A stretch of 64,000 nt of DNA, taken from Lophius americanus. Lineage: Eukaryota; Chordata; Actinopteri; Lophiiformes; Lophiidae. The first letter of the stretch is position 1. Every line of letters begins with the position of its first letter. The notes beneath the pieces are model-generated. The model was not told where the DNA came from and searched no databases. It saw only the letters and a program-made list of their open reading frames with translations. Made by a program: the position numbers and the translations under genes. Positions 12,201 through 25,300 of the stretch are shown one piece after another. The stretch spans positions 646,001-710,000 of the forward strand of contig JBBDHG010000127.1 in NCBI GenBank assembly GCA_037951165.1. The letters are read 5' to 3'.

Positions 12201-15200
12201 TGTGAGGGCATGATAGAAACCTGTATGGGCTTATATCAAAAACCAGTGGCGGGCCGGGGGATTTCCACCTGGGCCTTCAGTGCTTTACGCCTACAATTAT
12301 GCTACCCTCAAAAACCTCAGAGTGACATCGCAGATACATGCTGCTGTAGTAGTACATAACAAGCACATAGTCAAAGAGACAGCAACATTTGTCAGGTGAA
12401 TTAAAGAAGTTTAGACAAATTCGAAATCTGGCTGGTTGAAAAATATGACAACAACAAAGTCATCCCGTGTATTTCAACTGCAGAGAGAGTCACTCTGGAA
12501 GCTGCTTGTTCCACGCAGATGTTTTACCATGACCGGGCGGTGCAGAAATCTGATTAGAATAAAACAAAGCTTACTTATCTGAACTCCCTGGAAGCAGCCA
12601 ATGGGGGAGCAGCAATTGAATGAATTAAATGGATGGGAACAAATTATTCAAATACATGCAGTCTCAATTAGAATGTTTATTGAATCATGATTTTTTTTTT
12701 TCATTATTATCTGACAATGTCAGGGTTAGCAGAGAAGGTATTTCTAGCCCTGACGGTCCACCACAATCCAACATAAAAAAAACACACAGCTAGGATTGGT
12801 TCCATCACCTCTGCAAACCTGAACAGGACACGCAGTTACAGAAAAGGAATGAATGAGTGGTTGAATGAATGTTTTTCTGAATCCTCATCTAGGCACCATA
12901 TTTGTTTCCACAGAACAGCTGAAAATGGTGCAAAATATAAAAAATTACATTCATTGATGCTCAACATGCCAATGTTTGGTGTCATTTTTGTTATCCAACA
13001 TCACTTCTATGGTCTGTTATTTCTTAACTTTAACATTCTGTCTCACCAAAGTGAACCCAAAAGCATGCAGGGGTGAGGGAAACAAATAAGTTTAGGGTAA
13101 AGGTTCAAATCTGATGATATGATCTCAGGGTCCAGAAGGTTAAATATGCTGGAAAAAAAAAAACAATCTATGTAGAAAATGTCCAACCCAATGAAAACAA
13201 TTACTACATTTACCATTTGATCCGATGATACAGATCCAACATTTTAATGGGTTCTGCCTCTGCCTGAATGCAACCACGATAGTTTCATCATGTTTCTGCG
13301 GACAGACAAACAAACCAAGCAAAGGAGAATGAAAACAACCCAATCGGAACTATTGAGCACACACATGGTTTCATGTTTAAGTCATAATTATTTTCAAAAC
13401 TGACCTTCAGGCTGTTTCATTAATGAGCTTCTGGATTATTGCCATGGTTTGTGCATTAACTGTATTTGTGAGGACTCTTCGGAGTATCAGAATATGGGAT
13501 ACTACGTACTGTAACCTCAAGCATCTTCCCATGTGCAATAAAACCACAGGGAGTAACATGTCTTTCCTCTCACCACGTTATTTGTGTATCTTTACGACTG
13601 CTTCTAACCAAATAAGCTTTTCCACATGCTCCGCTCACCTGCTGCTAGACTCCAGCATGTTTGCTGGTGTTTGAATTGCATATGCATCAGGGATGTGCGA
13701 AAAAAAGGGGTCATCATGAAAAAAAAAGAAAAGAAAAAAAAGATCAAATAAAATCAATATTAATATCTGTCTACGGATATTTGCTAGAAATATAATTTCT
13801 GATATGAGCTGATCCTCATCTCAGATTGGGTTCAAATCAGTGTCACGTTTGTAGACACTTTTATGATATGTCCTCTCTTTCCATAAAATAAGTAAGTATT
13901 TCACGTATGTGAACATTACCTCTACCACATTGAAGGGGGCGCGCTGAGCCCACGGGTTTATGCTTGTTCTGCTGATGCACTTCTTCTACGCAGAGACGAA
14001 CTCAGAGTCAAGTTCACTACAGTAGTCCGGTTTTTTTTTTAAGTATTGCTCTGACTGCAAAAATTGCAAATCCACCCCAGGAAAATCGATTAATTATAAA
14101 ATTTTAAAAAATGAACTTATAATGTTGTCTATATTTTATTTAATCTTTTTCTTTTGTTTCTAATTGAACATTTTTTGAAAACAAAAAATGATGAGGAGTT
14201 ATACTAAACTTTATTTTTTACAGAAAATACCAAATTAACATTTAACTTTTTTTTTTTAAGTTCTGTAGTTTTTTTTTTTTTTCAAAAAATGGATTGAACA
14301 TATAATTTTGTCTCTTACTGTATGAATTGAAAAATTGCGATAGCAAACGAAGGTGCAGAGCGATACAAATTCAACGTTCTTCTTTGGCCAAACATGTACC
14401 TTACATATGTGTGTGTAGAAAATTCTAATATGAGATATGAAACACAAAGAGTAGTTGGTGTGCAAACTGGAAATTAAATGTTGAATTTAAGTGACTACTG
14501 GTTTCATATATTTGTAAATCTGATTCTAAAAGGGTCAGTGCCTCACCTGCCACCAACCTCACCCCACGTCACTGACATACATGTATTTTGTATGTTATTT
14601 ACGATACCTCTTTGTTCAAAAATGTCCACCCAGACGCTAATTGTGCTCGTCAAGGCCATGAGAAAGGAATTCTCCCCCTCAAGTGCAGACTACCTGCAGC
14701 AGCTAAATTAAGGTTGGTTATAGTGGCATATTTAAGACTTCCATTATTTTCCCATCCCTTTGAAATGCAGCTATAGAGGCAGACGCATTAAATTCTATCT
14801 AGCGCAGTATCTGGACAGCACATTGAGAATATGTCACTAGAGACGGTATTGTAAAAACGGGAAAGTCAGCTGACAGGAAGAGGAAACAGAAGGCCGGAGA
14901 TGATAAATTATGTCATCAGCAGAAGAGAGGAAGTCCACCTCTATAGGGGGCCTTCGATGCGTCCCCATACAGTGGGTCAGCCCATTTATGAATGTGGAAC
15001 AGGAAAATGGTTTTGTTGGCAGCTTGTGGAGAGAAATCAGAATCAGTCTCATTGAGTTATCTTATCGGAGTCAACATGAGTATCTGCAAATATCTGCCTT
15101 GAAAAATCTTTATGCCACCTGCCCCTCTGGGACTCTACTCTATTCTTGCTGTTCATGATGTTTTAATGGTGACCGTCCATTTGCTGTTTTTCCTGGCACT

Positions 15201-17430
15201 CAGGTAGGGCTGCATCAGATGGCAAAATCAAGAGAGACATCTTCCCATATGCATTAGTCACATTGCAGGAGACACAGTTGCAAAACAACTGAAACATATT
15301 AAATGACTCCTTTGAACACCAAATGTACATAGTACCTATAAATGTATTGTAAAGCTGTAAAGATTAAGACATTAGTTTGGGTTTTTTTCCAGATACCTAT
15401 CCTTCTATCGCAAGCACAGGACATGAAAGTCAGAGTGGAGGGGTAGCAGAAGCTTCAACCAGCTTTTGTAGAAATAGAACGAAGATTTGCTCGAAACTTG
15501 ACCAGAAGTTCCAAACAATTATGAAAAACAATATCTTAATCCAGATTTGTCAGCGATTTCCTCAAACTGAAACTGTTCACAACATTATTAAGATGGACAT
15601 AAGGGGCCTATGTGCAACAAAAATGACTTTATTGGACATTAGCAGCAACCAGCTAACTAAACTCAGCAACATAAATTTTACAGAAAGCTTTATTGCTATA
15701 CTTCACGGTGTTGATTCCGTTGTCTTTGATCTCATTATTGACTGACTGTACAGTTCACTCACAGCTACAGAGTTGTGTCAAAGACCAGTTGTACATTACT
15801 GACATTAGGGGAGCTTTAACTCTAAAAGGTTTTGGTGAATAATTTCCGGACCATTGATTTGATTTTGTCTAAGTTTGGTGCATATGAATCATCTCGAGGA
15901 GATTTATATTGTGTATATTATATTGTGATCTTATAACTCATATTTTACTCTTTTTGGGGAGTTTACTATTTTTTACTAAGAAATACTAAGCGCATAACAA
16001 CGAAGGGGACTGGGTGATTTTCGGGGATATACCCTAGCATAGGTGTAGTTTTGAGTTATACCCTGCTAAAGTGGGAACAAGCTAATACATATATACGTCA
16101 GATAAATTATGTTTGAGGACAATAGACACAAGTCAAAGAGTGTGTAAAACATCACACTTAAAATACGTTTCCAGCCTCTTAAGGCTGATGGGACACTTTA
16201 GTACAGGAAGACAACACTAGATAACTGATCTGTATCATCTAGTGGCTCGCCCAGTGAGCCACTCCTGCCTCTGCTGATGGTTCTAGAGATATGGGTTTGT
16301 GAATGTCCAGGCATGTTTTGTGCCAGGGAGTGGAGAACCATCAGACCTGGAAAATGCCTGGAATCTAAGGTAGAGTGGGCGGGTAGGAGATTTCATCACG
16401 ATAGGGCACAGGCTGGTGAGGGAAGAAACGGCAAAGCTATTAAGAAAAACCTCAAGCACATCTGGCCATCTGGTTTACTTCACCTTTGTTAACACCGATG
16501 CTATAAAACACACACCTCAGTGATGCACACGGAACAAATGGTTGTGTTGAGTTTGTGGGTTTTCAACTACAACCACATGTTATCATCAATTTTTCATCGT
16601 TGCTACATTTCAGCACTTTTCTGTAAATATCCATGCTCCACCTTTGATGACTGCGTCGGGTTTTGGTATGAAAATAAGGCCTCCCATGGCATGAAGATAA
16701 CATTCACCCCCTTCTGTCTCTATCTCTCTCCTGTGACTCCCTTTGGAAGAGATAAGATTCCACTGTTTCTACAAAAAAAAAAAGCTGCTTCTCTGCTCCT
16801 ATCAAAAGTTGCGAGGTCACATTGTTCAGCGGAACTTGGAAATAGGCCAAAGTCAGACTCCCACACAAAGAATTCAACCTGCAGCAATCTTTCATATTGG
16901 ATCAGGTTGGAAAATGGTTACATATCAAATGTGTCCAAAGAGTGGCTTCCGAGAAAACCCCCAGTTTTCATTAGATGCTGATCTCAAGTTGAGTGCCGGA
17001 TGGTAGTTGGTTAGACTTTAACTCTTGTATGTTTTGTGCGGTGCACCTCATAACTGTTTCTTAATGCTAATCTGGACCTGTTTCCTAGATTAAAAACACA
17101 TTAGGTGTCAGATAAGGGGTTATGTGCTCTTTATGGCATGCTGAGCTCTCCGGTTCCTGTCATCCACAATCCTGTGCGAGTTCACAGCTTTAGAGAGGAG
17201 TTCAGAGGTTGCTTTCAGTCACATGGGGATGTTATGGTGCATTTCATCTCTCTCTCCCACTCCCTCTCGCTCGTACAGCCACATGTGTGCCTGTGGCTGT
17301 GGCTGTACGAGGTGGTCTTCAACACACCTGTATCCAATCTTCTACCAAGCATTGCGTTATATAACCCTGCTTGCTATCTCCACTCTGCGCCAGATCACCC
17401 ATCAAACCTTATGTTGGACCTTACTGTAGG
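12201..17430. other. Intergenic DNA, mostly unidentified
   Basis: No gene recognised. Contains A- and T-rich patches near 13700-14330 and a family Y copy at 15840-15990. The open frames of 122 codons (15377-15745) and 153 codons (16520-16981) have no motifs that I recognise, no splice context and no codon pattern that sets them apart. Confidence 0.45.
15840..15990 (+). repeat. Dispersed repeat family Y, fragment
   Basis: Carries the family string tttggtgcatatgaatcat followed by gaggagatttatattgtg and catattttactct. The same order occurs at 23045-23130, 45780-45915 and 48190-48300. Confidence 0.6.
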
Positions 17431-17876
17431 TGGGTTTACATGGACAGCCTAATTCCGATTAGATTCAGAAAAGATACTAATCGGAAAGAAAATGCTGCAT
17501 GTAAAAACCCTTTTCCGAATGGAAAGAACCTTTCCGAATTAGATTTCATTCATTTGCAAGGAGGTAGTCAAAATCGTTCCGGAAAGCCTTTCCGATAGCC
17601 AGTCGCTTCATGTAAACGCTGTATCGGAAAGCTTTCTGTTAGAGTTGTATCTGCGAATGCCCAGCGTCGTGACGTAATGCTCCGCTAAGTTTTTAGCCAA
17701 AAGTCAATTTCACGCAGGTCCACTTTGATATAGATTTCTTCTGGGCATTACCGCCACCTTATGAACAGGAATGTGGATCGTCTGCGTGAAAGCGTTTTCG
17801 ATAAGGTGAGTCGAAGCATGTAAACACCGGATCGGAAAAGATCACGAGTCATGTAAGGACTCCGCATGAATCTTTC
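17431..17876. mobile_element. MITE-like element with repeated CATGTAAA and TCCGAAAA motifs
   Basis: Left end reads TTTACATGGACA then TAATTCCGAT. The right end, read on the other strand, gives TTACATGACTCG then TTTTCCGATCC, so the termini are imperfect inverted repeats. CATGTAA recurs at about 17498, 17609, 17818 and 17849, each near a copy of TCCGAAA/TTTCGGA. This fits a small non-autonomous DNA transposon; the family is unknown to me. Confidence 0.5.
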
Positions 17877-20074
17877 CTTAAAGTAGGGTACTGTTGGGCC
17901 TTGGCGGAGGTCTGCGCTCTCAGAGTGCTTTCTCTAGTTATTCTTATTTCAGACACTCAGTGTACAGACCTCTCAACCTCTCCATCCATGTCAGAATCCT
18001 CTACCATCCTCCACCACCCTGCCTCCTGACTTGATTACAATAAATTATATTAACATTTCCCGAGTCTGAGTTTTGCCAGTCCATAGTTTGTAAATTCCCA
18101 ACAGTATGATCTGCGTGCATTAGGAACCCAGCAAGCTCAGATTCAGTGCGAAAGGCATCGCGCTGGCTAAGGCATAATGCTTGGAAAACCAAGCAAGCTC
18201 TCGAGTTCCCCATGGAAACACAATCAGCAAATAATCAACAGCTAGCTCAACTAGTAGCTATTGTTCACTGTTATTCCAGATTTCTCTGTCTCCTGAGCAA
18301 CCTCCTCCTTAAACACCATCTCCTCCATGCTCTCCCATCAGCTATGCCAAAGTGTCCAATCCAGAGCTCCAGAGCCAGATCTTCCTGGAGTCTCCAAACA
18401 TGGCCCACAAGCTGTTTGTTTTTTTTATGGTGAAACTCTTCCGGCAGATGATTGAGCAACAAAGGTCTTAGCAGGCAAAGTTGATCAGAGCAGAGCCTAC
18501 TGCTTCGATCTTCTAATATCCATTCAAACTCATCTTTTCACCAAACTCTCTATACGATGATGATAGCCATGTTTCACCAAAATCTATTTCTTCGACTTAA
18601 CTTTATTGTCCTACTCCAGTGTTTAGTTGAGTACAGTTTGAGTCACTATTTACTCACTACTTCACTGAGGCCGGTACCTTTTTATAAGGCACTGTACAGC
18701 ACACCAGTTGGCAAAAATACTCAAGACAGCTTTTAGTATGTTGCTAGCAAACAAATTTCTTTCAGCTTTGAACCGCTCATACAAAACTTTATTGACAATT
18801 ATCAACACTGGGCTAACGGGCTGTACATTATGAGAACCTGAGTCCTACCTGACGATCGGACAGTTCAGTGTGAACACATCAATTGTCAGCTTCCGCAAAC
18901 GATTTATTTGTACAGTGTGCCTTGAAATCAAATAGCAACTACTTTAGAATCATATACTTCATGCCCATTTTAAGGGTTCAAGCATAGAGCCTTGGGGGAC
19001 ACCACATGCCCAAGCAGTCACCGGGGAGCAGGAGGCAATAACCATGTCTATAGAGAAAGTCAATTTCGCTAAGTAGGATTTTCATTAGATATCAAAGCAT
19101 GTGAAATAATTCAATAATTTATTTCTTGGCGAGTGTTATATTTATATGAAGGGTTATATGTATTCCTATCAAAAATAGGTATGGACAGCGAAAAAACCCA
19201 TATTTAGGAGAATATGCGAATTTTGTCAGCTTTTTTATAGAGGAGGTTGTGGAATTGTGTATCTGTGGGTGCTTCTGGGTTTGTTTGTGCAGCATGAGTG
19301 TATGTGTGGGAGATTGAAGACAGCATGTTGTGTCGCGTTGAGCCTGCCTCGAGGCAACAAGTCATCCACGTCTAACTCTGAATAGTCTCAACTTGCCTAT
19401 GCCTCATCTACGAAGCCTTTGCTCAATCTCTGCAGTGTCTATAACGTTCAATAAAAGATGTTGAGAATTCCACTCGCAGCAGCAGCATCTCAACGGGGAA
19501 GATTTTGCTGGTGTTTTTAGCACTCAGTTAGGGACTGTGTTGAATATACTCCAATGAAAAACAATGTAATCCCTAACTGTCTCTAGTATGCTAGTGGGTG
19601 CACTGGCATCTTCTGAATGCTAGAGATCAAATTCCAAAAGTTAAACATTAATAAAGCACTGAGGAAAAGAATTTGGAGGAATAAAGAATGTCAGTTAGCT
19701 ATTAGTCAACGTGTGTGTGTGTGTGTTTACACAGTGTGCCTTTTCCCAGGTGTTATACGATCCCTAGGATCAGCAGAAGGGGATCTAGTAGAGCTACACA
19801 CACACACACACACACACACATGAGGACAAACAGAACACCACCACCCCCGCCTCCAAACCCCCTTAAAAGAAAAGAGGGGAGGTAGGAGGGGAGACTGGTG
19901 GGAGGGAGGTAAGGAGAGAGATAACAGAACAGAGGGAGGATGGGAGAGGTAGAGGACGTGTGAATGCAGCAGTAGGCAGTAGACTGTACCTCACCTCCAC
20001 TACAAAGACTTCACAGGGAGGCTTTGACCGAGGAATACTTATATATGAAAGAGCAGGTTTGTTAATCCTTGAGG
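17877..20074 (+). other. Intergenic DNA and presumed afap1l1 promoter and 5' UTR
   Basis: No gene in 17877-19790. Text at 18975-19040 (gagccttgggggacaccaca) resembles a fragment of a common fish repeat. From about 19860 the sequence turns purine-rich (GGGAGG repeats) and leads into the proposed first coding exon of afap1l1, so the last 200 bp is the likely 5' UTR. No clear TATA box or CpG island was identified. Confidence 0.45.
19797..19821. repeat. (AC)n microsatellite
   Basis: Uninterrupted AC tract about 250 bp upstream of the proposed afap1l1 start codon. Confidence 0.93.
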
Positions 20075-20105
20075 ATGGTGGGACTCTCATCCACGGCGGT
20101 AGAGG
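20075..20105 (+). CDS. afap1l1: Proposed first coding exon of afap1l1
   Basis: ATG at 20075 in a fair context (A at -3, G at +4) encodes MVGLSSTAVE plus one base, then a consensus GTAAGT donor at 20106. It joins in frame to the acceptor at 23760, where the two bases CG complete an Ala codon before MEVLVTELGALL. The human protein also has several residues ahead of the matching LLPELTGLL helix, which supports an upstream coding exon. If transcripts skip it, the ATG at 23763 would serve, giving 734 residues. Confidence 0.6.
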
Positions 20106-22273
20106 GTAAGTGGTGATAGAAAGTTATTCAGTTATTTACTGTGTTAGCACAGCAGGTATTTAGAGCTAAACAATGTGGAAGGATTTATTAAGATATGTAA
20201 GTATGGTGGAACAAGGTAACGTTGTTTCAGGTGCTGTAAACAGGGGATTGAATAGGAGCCGTCAGATGATTTTTACTTCATGCCTTCAGCGAAATTCATC
20301 ACCTTGCTGAAAGAAAGGCACTAATGTTGGAATGTTTAGAAAGCAATTGTGCGAAAAAAACGGCCTGGACAGTCCAGCCTCAAGAGTTGCTGCTCTAGGA
20401 GGAAATTTGGCAGTATGTGGACATGCTGGGAAATTTGTCACTATGCAGACATGCTGGGAAATTTTTCACTATGTGGACATGCTGGGAAGATATCTCTGTC
20501 ATGTGTGGCATGATAAGTAAGTTCAAGAAAGATGAAAAGAAAGAGATGAAAAAGAAAATGCACTGGATTGAGGTGACATCATTCTTCTTATTAGGGTTTT
20601 GCTGGACATGTTAGCACAGGTGCTCAGATTGCTGACATTATTCATCCCCTCTACCCCAACCCCCCAGCCCACCCCACCCCTCGTCCCTCAATCCCTCTTA
20701 GAGTTTGTGTAGATAGTCTGCTAATGCCAGCCTCTCTCAAAGGTCATGAGTCTGCGCCGTTAAACAAACCTCTCTCTCTCTCTGTTTCCCGGTACGTCCA
20801 CACAAACACACTGCAGAGTCCTGCGCTCCTAACAAAGTGAGGAATTTGTTTCGTGTTTTAACAGCAATTGTCAGACCATTGCGAAGAAGTAAAGTCTATA
20901 CAAAGCTTTGAATGACTTCACACATTCCTGTGGGGCATAGTGCCCCACCTGCACCCATCTTTTCTTCTAACTTCTCTGCATGACAGATTCTGAAAAGGAT
21001 GGTTTGTCTGTCTTATATTTGTGAAAACATTCACCGTGGTGTGACGTCAGTCATATCATAATAATCAACCTATTTTTATGAAGCATTTCTATCTTATGCG
21101 AGTTTATGTGTAGTTTCCACTCAGATGATGTGCTCGGGTGGAGTTTCATCGGCTTCTCAGGACATCGGACCCTCACACTCGGATTAAGAGCTACAGCAGA
21201 GACATAATGCGCTGCGCTAGATTTGTGTTCAGTGTGGTGTTGATTATCAAGGCATGACTGAGCATATAAGGGTGGTCTTACGCACCTCACATGCCAGATA
21301 CTATGCTGCAATCCCTCTTTGCTCTATTTGGCAGGAACAGAATAGCATTACAACTTCCAACTGGATAATCATCTCTTTGGAGAGCGGCTCTGACCTACTT
21401 CACGCTCTCTCTCCTTGAAAGTGATTCTTCCATTTCTTGGCCTGGGTTCGATTTAAATGCTGAGTGGAGTAAATTTATATTTCTCTTTGACGTGAATGAG
21501 TCATGCTCTGGATAAGGTTCCACTCGGTTAGGGGAAGCCCAGCGGTGTGCGAGAGCCAGAATCTAAACAGCTGGAACCTCTGGCAGAAACAAAGCCACTC
21601 GCCAGGCAAAAACATTCTCCTCGATTTCCTCCCATTCCCTGTCCTTATTTCCCCAGAGAGAATCAAATCTTAATGAAGACATATTCCTGGTCCCTGCATG
21701 AATTATTTCCTCATGTCCTCCAAGTTTCATTACAATAGGAGGAAACCACACGAGTGGAGATGACAAACCCAGCCTGGCAGCCACACACCTATAGCGTAGG
21801 TGTTTCAGGGTATTGTTAAGCCCACAGGAAGACCCGCCTCTAGAAAGTATGTCTGCTTTTAAGGCGGGGGGTAAGCTTTAAATTTAGGACACTCATCATT
21901 GACAAACACTAGATACATCTTCAACTTTCAGGTTGTCACTGGCATTTGAAACGCGTCTGCAGTGTCAGAGAGACGTATGTTTAAATCCACACACACACAT
22001 AGAGGAGGTTGGCTTGTGTGCCGACTCAGGTACACAAAACTTCACATTCGGCATGCCTCACTAAACACACATCGTACTTGACTTCTTGTGAGTCTTACAT
22101 TTTTTGTGCATGTTTGCTTATTTTTGTGTTTGCTCAGTGCATCAGATCTTGTTGTCATATGACCGCCCTCTGAACAAAGGCTTTCCTGGCTCAGCGGCTG
22201 TCCCGTGGCTGACCCGACATAGATGCACGGTTCATCAGATCTAACGTGGCTGGACTGTGAAAGATTGGGGAGT

Positions 22274-22321
<48 letters not shown>

Positions 22322-25300
22322 AAAGACGGAGAGGTTGAGAGTGACTCTGCCGGGTTGTTGGGTTTTCCAGAAGGTTTTGGGCTCACAATGGTTGAGAAAC
22401 ACATATTACATAGTACAAAAAATGGGGAAGCAATTCAAAAGATCCCAAAATGCAGCAGCGGGTCGTGAAATTGTTCCAAAGATGTGCAGCATCTGGCTGA
22501 GACAGTTATTTAAGTTCTGTTCGGAAAACAGGGAGTGGATCAGCCCCACCTCTTAGATCAACATGTGATTTGTAGCATTGATTCATGTTAACTGATCCAG
22601 CTCTTGTTTCTTGTGAGGCAACGACTTTAAATCTCACAGCTGTAAAGTTCAGATACCGGCTTGCTGGTGCACTCAGCCGGATCTGCAGAGTGGGCAGAAT
22701 CTTCTGTTGTGAGACTGAATGTGGATTTAAGATCGGATTTGAGCTCATCAGTGTGACATCTGGCTCTTTTTTCCAACTTTTTTCATATTTATATCCCGGA
22801 AAGTCGAAAATATTACGTAATCGTCATGGCCCCCATCGTTTCCGCGTCAACCGTGGATCTTTCTTTAACACGATAACTAGAAAACTATTTCACGAATCAT
22901 TTTCAACTTTTATACCAAGATAAACCTTTGTGAGAGGAAGAAGTGGATTGATTTTGGGCATGGTCAGCTACATATTTCCGACACATAAGGAAGCCTAATC
23001 TCCAAATTTTCAGGCCATCATTTTTCAACCGTTGGTCCAATTTAGTCCAAATTTGGTGCATATGAAGAACTCAAGGAGATCGCTCTTGTTTACCTTGTGT
23101 TTTACTTTAATAGGTTTTATTTAGTTCTCTAGGGTCAGCATTTTCTACGAAAAAACACTCTTTTTCAGACATTATTTCCTAACTGTTGGTCCCATTTAGT
23201 CAAAATTTGTTGAATATGAATCAACACGATGGGACCTATCTTTTATAAATCATATTTTTCTCACTAAGGCGTGCCTTTTTTCGTTGACCATAAACAGTGT
23301 TTTTCAGACTCCATTTAATCTCAGGGGTTCAATCAGAGGGATTGCTTGTACAACGCATGAGATCACGGGCTTTTCAGTTCTATATCCTTATTGTTGGGGA
23401 TGATGACGTAGGTCTAGTTTCTGTTTGTATTCCTTTAAAGGGTTTCAAGTTCTACGTTTTATTTTGGTTAATTAGCAATTAGCAAACGCGTTTCCTGTCG
23501 CTCCAGCTTTTTGTCCTTGTTTAGTCTGGCTGGTGTCAGAGAGAGGAGGGGGAGAGGTGGGGGCTGTGGTAAGGTGGCAGATTGTTACTGACAAACTGTG
23601 AGGCAAATTGAAAATGAAAGAAAGACACAGGAAGAGCAAAGATGAAAGAGGCGCATTGACAAACTCCTGAGGTTTGTTTAGACTTGTCAGTCTGACTTTT
23701 GACCTCTCTGCTGACCCGCTGAACCCTTGCCTCCCTGACCTTTGCCTCCTTTCCATGCAGCGATGGAGGTATTAGTGACCGAGCTGGGAGCACTACTGAA
23801 GATGCTGGACCAGGAGAACCTCAGCTCCTCTACACAGGAGAAGAAGACCTCCGTCTGGAACCTCCTGCAGCAGATACAGCCATCAGGTTAGAAAATAATC
23901 TTTTATTTCAGGCATGAAAAATACAGATAACACTAATTTGGATGTGTTTGGAGGAACACTTGCACTGACAGTGAGTATGTTTGCTCGTTGCTCACCTGAA
24001 GTTTTAGGAGCAGACTACATCTACGTAAACTCCTCGGCATACAGAAATGGCACCAGCTTTGTGGAGTCCCTCTTTGAGACCTTTGGTGAGTTGAAGTTCC
24101 AGGATATTAATGTTGAATCTCCACTTATACATATATGTATGTTAATGAACTGGCATCTATGTATAGAATGACCAGTCAATGCATAATGAACCAACCAGCT
24201 GTATGCGCAATCACCAATTATTCTCTACGACTTTTATACACTTTTAGATAATCTAATGTCTTGCAACTCACTTTATGAGTATTTTACTGTTTGTGGTTTA
24301 TCCCATGTGTTTTATATCACTTTTATTTGCATATGTGTTGTATTTATTTGCTTTTGGTTCTTGCTTTAATTCAGAATACAACGAACTTAAAGACTTTCTA
24401 TTCTATCCAATGTGGATGTGAGCGGACCCAATGCCAGCCGGATCCAATCCAAGCTGACTTTGTTTTCAGCTCACATCCACACATATGGAAAAGTGTCGCC
24501 AATTAATTTCTATATTGCATGTTTTTGGATTATGGGAGGAATTGGAGAACCAGCAGTGAACCCACAGAAACATTCAAAATCCACACAGAAAGGTTTCAAG
24601 GGGTTCCGAGCTGGATTTGAACCCAGAACCTCCTGTACCTGAACTGTATCAAACACTGCACCACCTAGTTGCTCCCTATTCTATTCTATTCTATTCTATG
24701 TTAAATAAATGTATGTTTTCTTCTACAGACTGTGAGCTTGGAGACCTTAAGGATGTTACTGATGAGCCGAAAGAAGACATAAAAACCAAGGGTGACACTG
24801 TAAAGCAGGCAAGTGGCCAACATACACTCAGTTCCTGACTTATGAGGAGGTTGGATGAGGGATGTGTGCTCTGTGTGTATATTACACACTTTCCATCATT
24901 TCAGCGTATGCTGTCCAAATGCTACTTTGTAATGCACTGCTTCAACCCTAAATGACTTGGGGAGAAAAAGTAAAGGAAATCATGACCGAGATTGTATTCC
25001 CCTTTGTGTGTGGGGGGATTCCCCCCGCTCATGGCTCTGCAAGCTGCTGGAAAAGTTAAGATCTAGGGCGCCGCCTAGAACCCTAATTTATGGATATCAT
25101 TTGGAGGTTTATGCACTGCATGTCTTTGATGATGTAGTTCTTAGGCTGTGAAAACAATCTCTCACGGTTGTGGAGGAAATTTGAGATTGGTGTTTGTGTG
25201 TGTGTCCCCCTGTTGTAGAACTGTGCAGACTCCCCTGCTCCACATTCAGCTGACTCTCCTCCTCCTCTGCCCACAACGCCTCCTCCTGAGGAGTACTATG

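Noticed and set aside
15377..15745. 122-codon plus-strand frame
   Set aside because: No domain, signal or splice context recognised; AT-rich codons like the surrounding non-coding DNA.
16520..16981. 153-codon plus-strand frame
   Set aside because: Contains a poly-A run read as KKK and no recognisable motif; overlapping frames are equally open.
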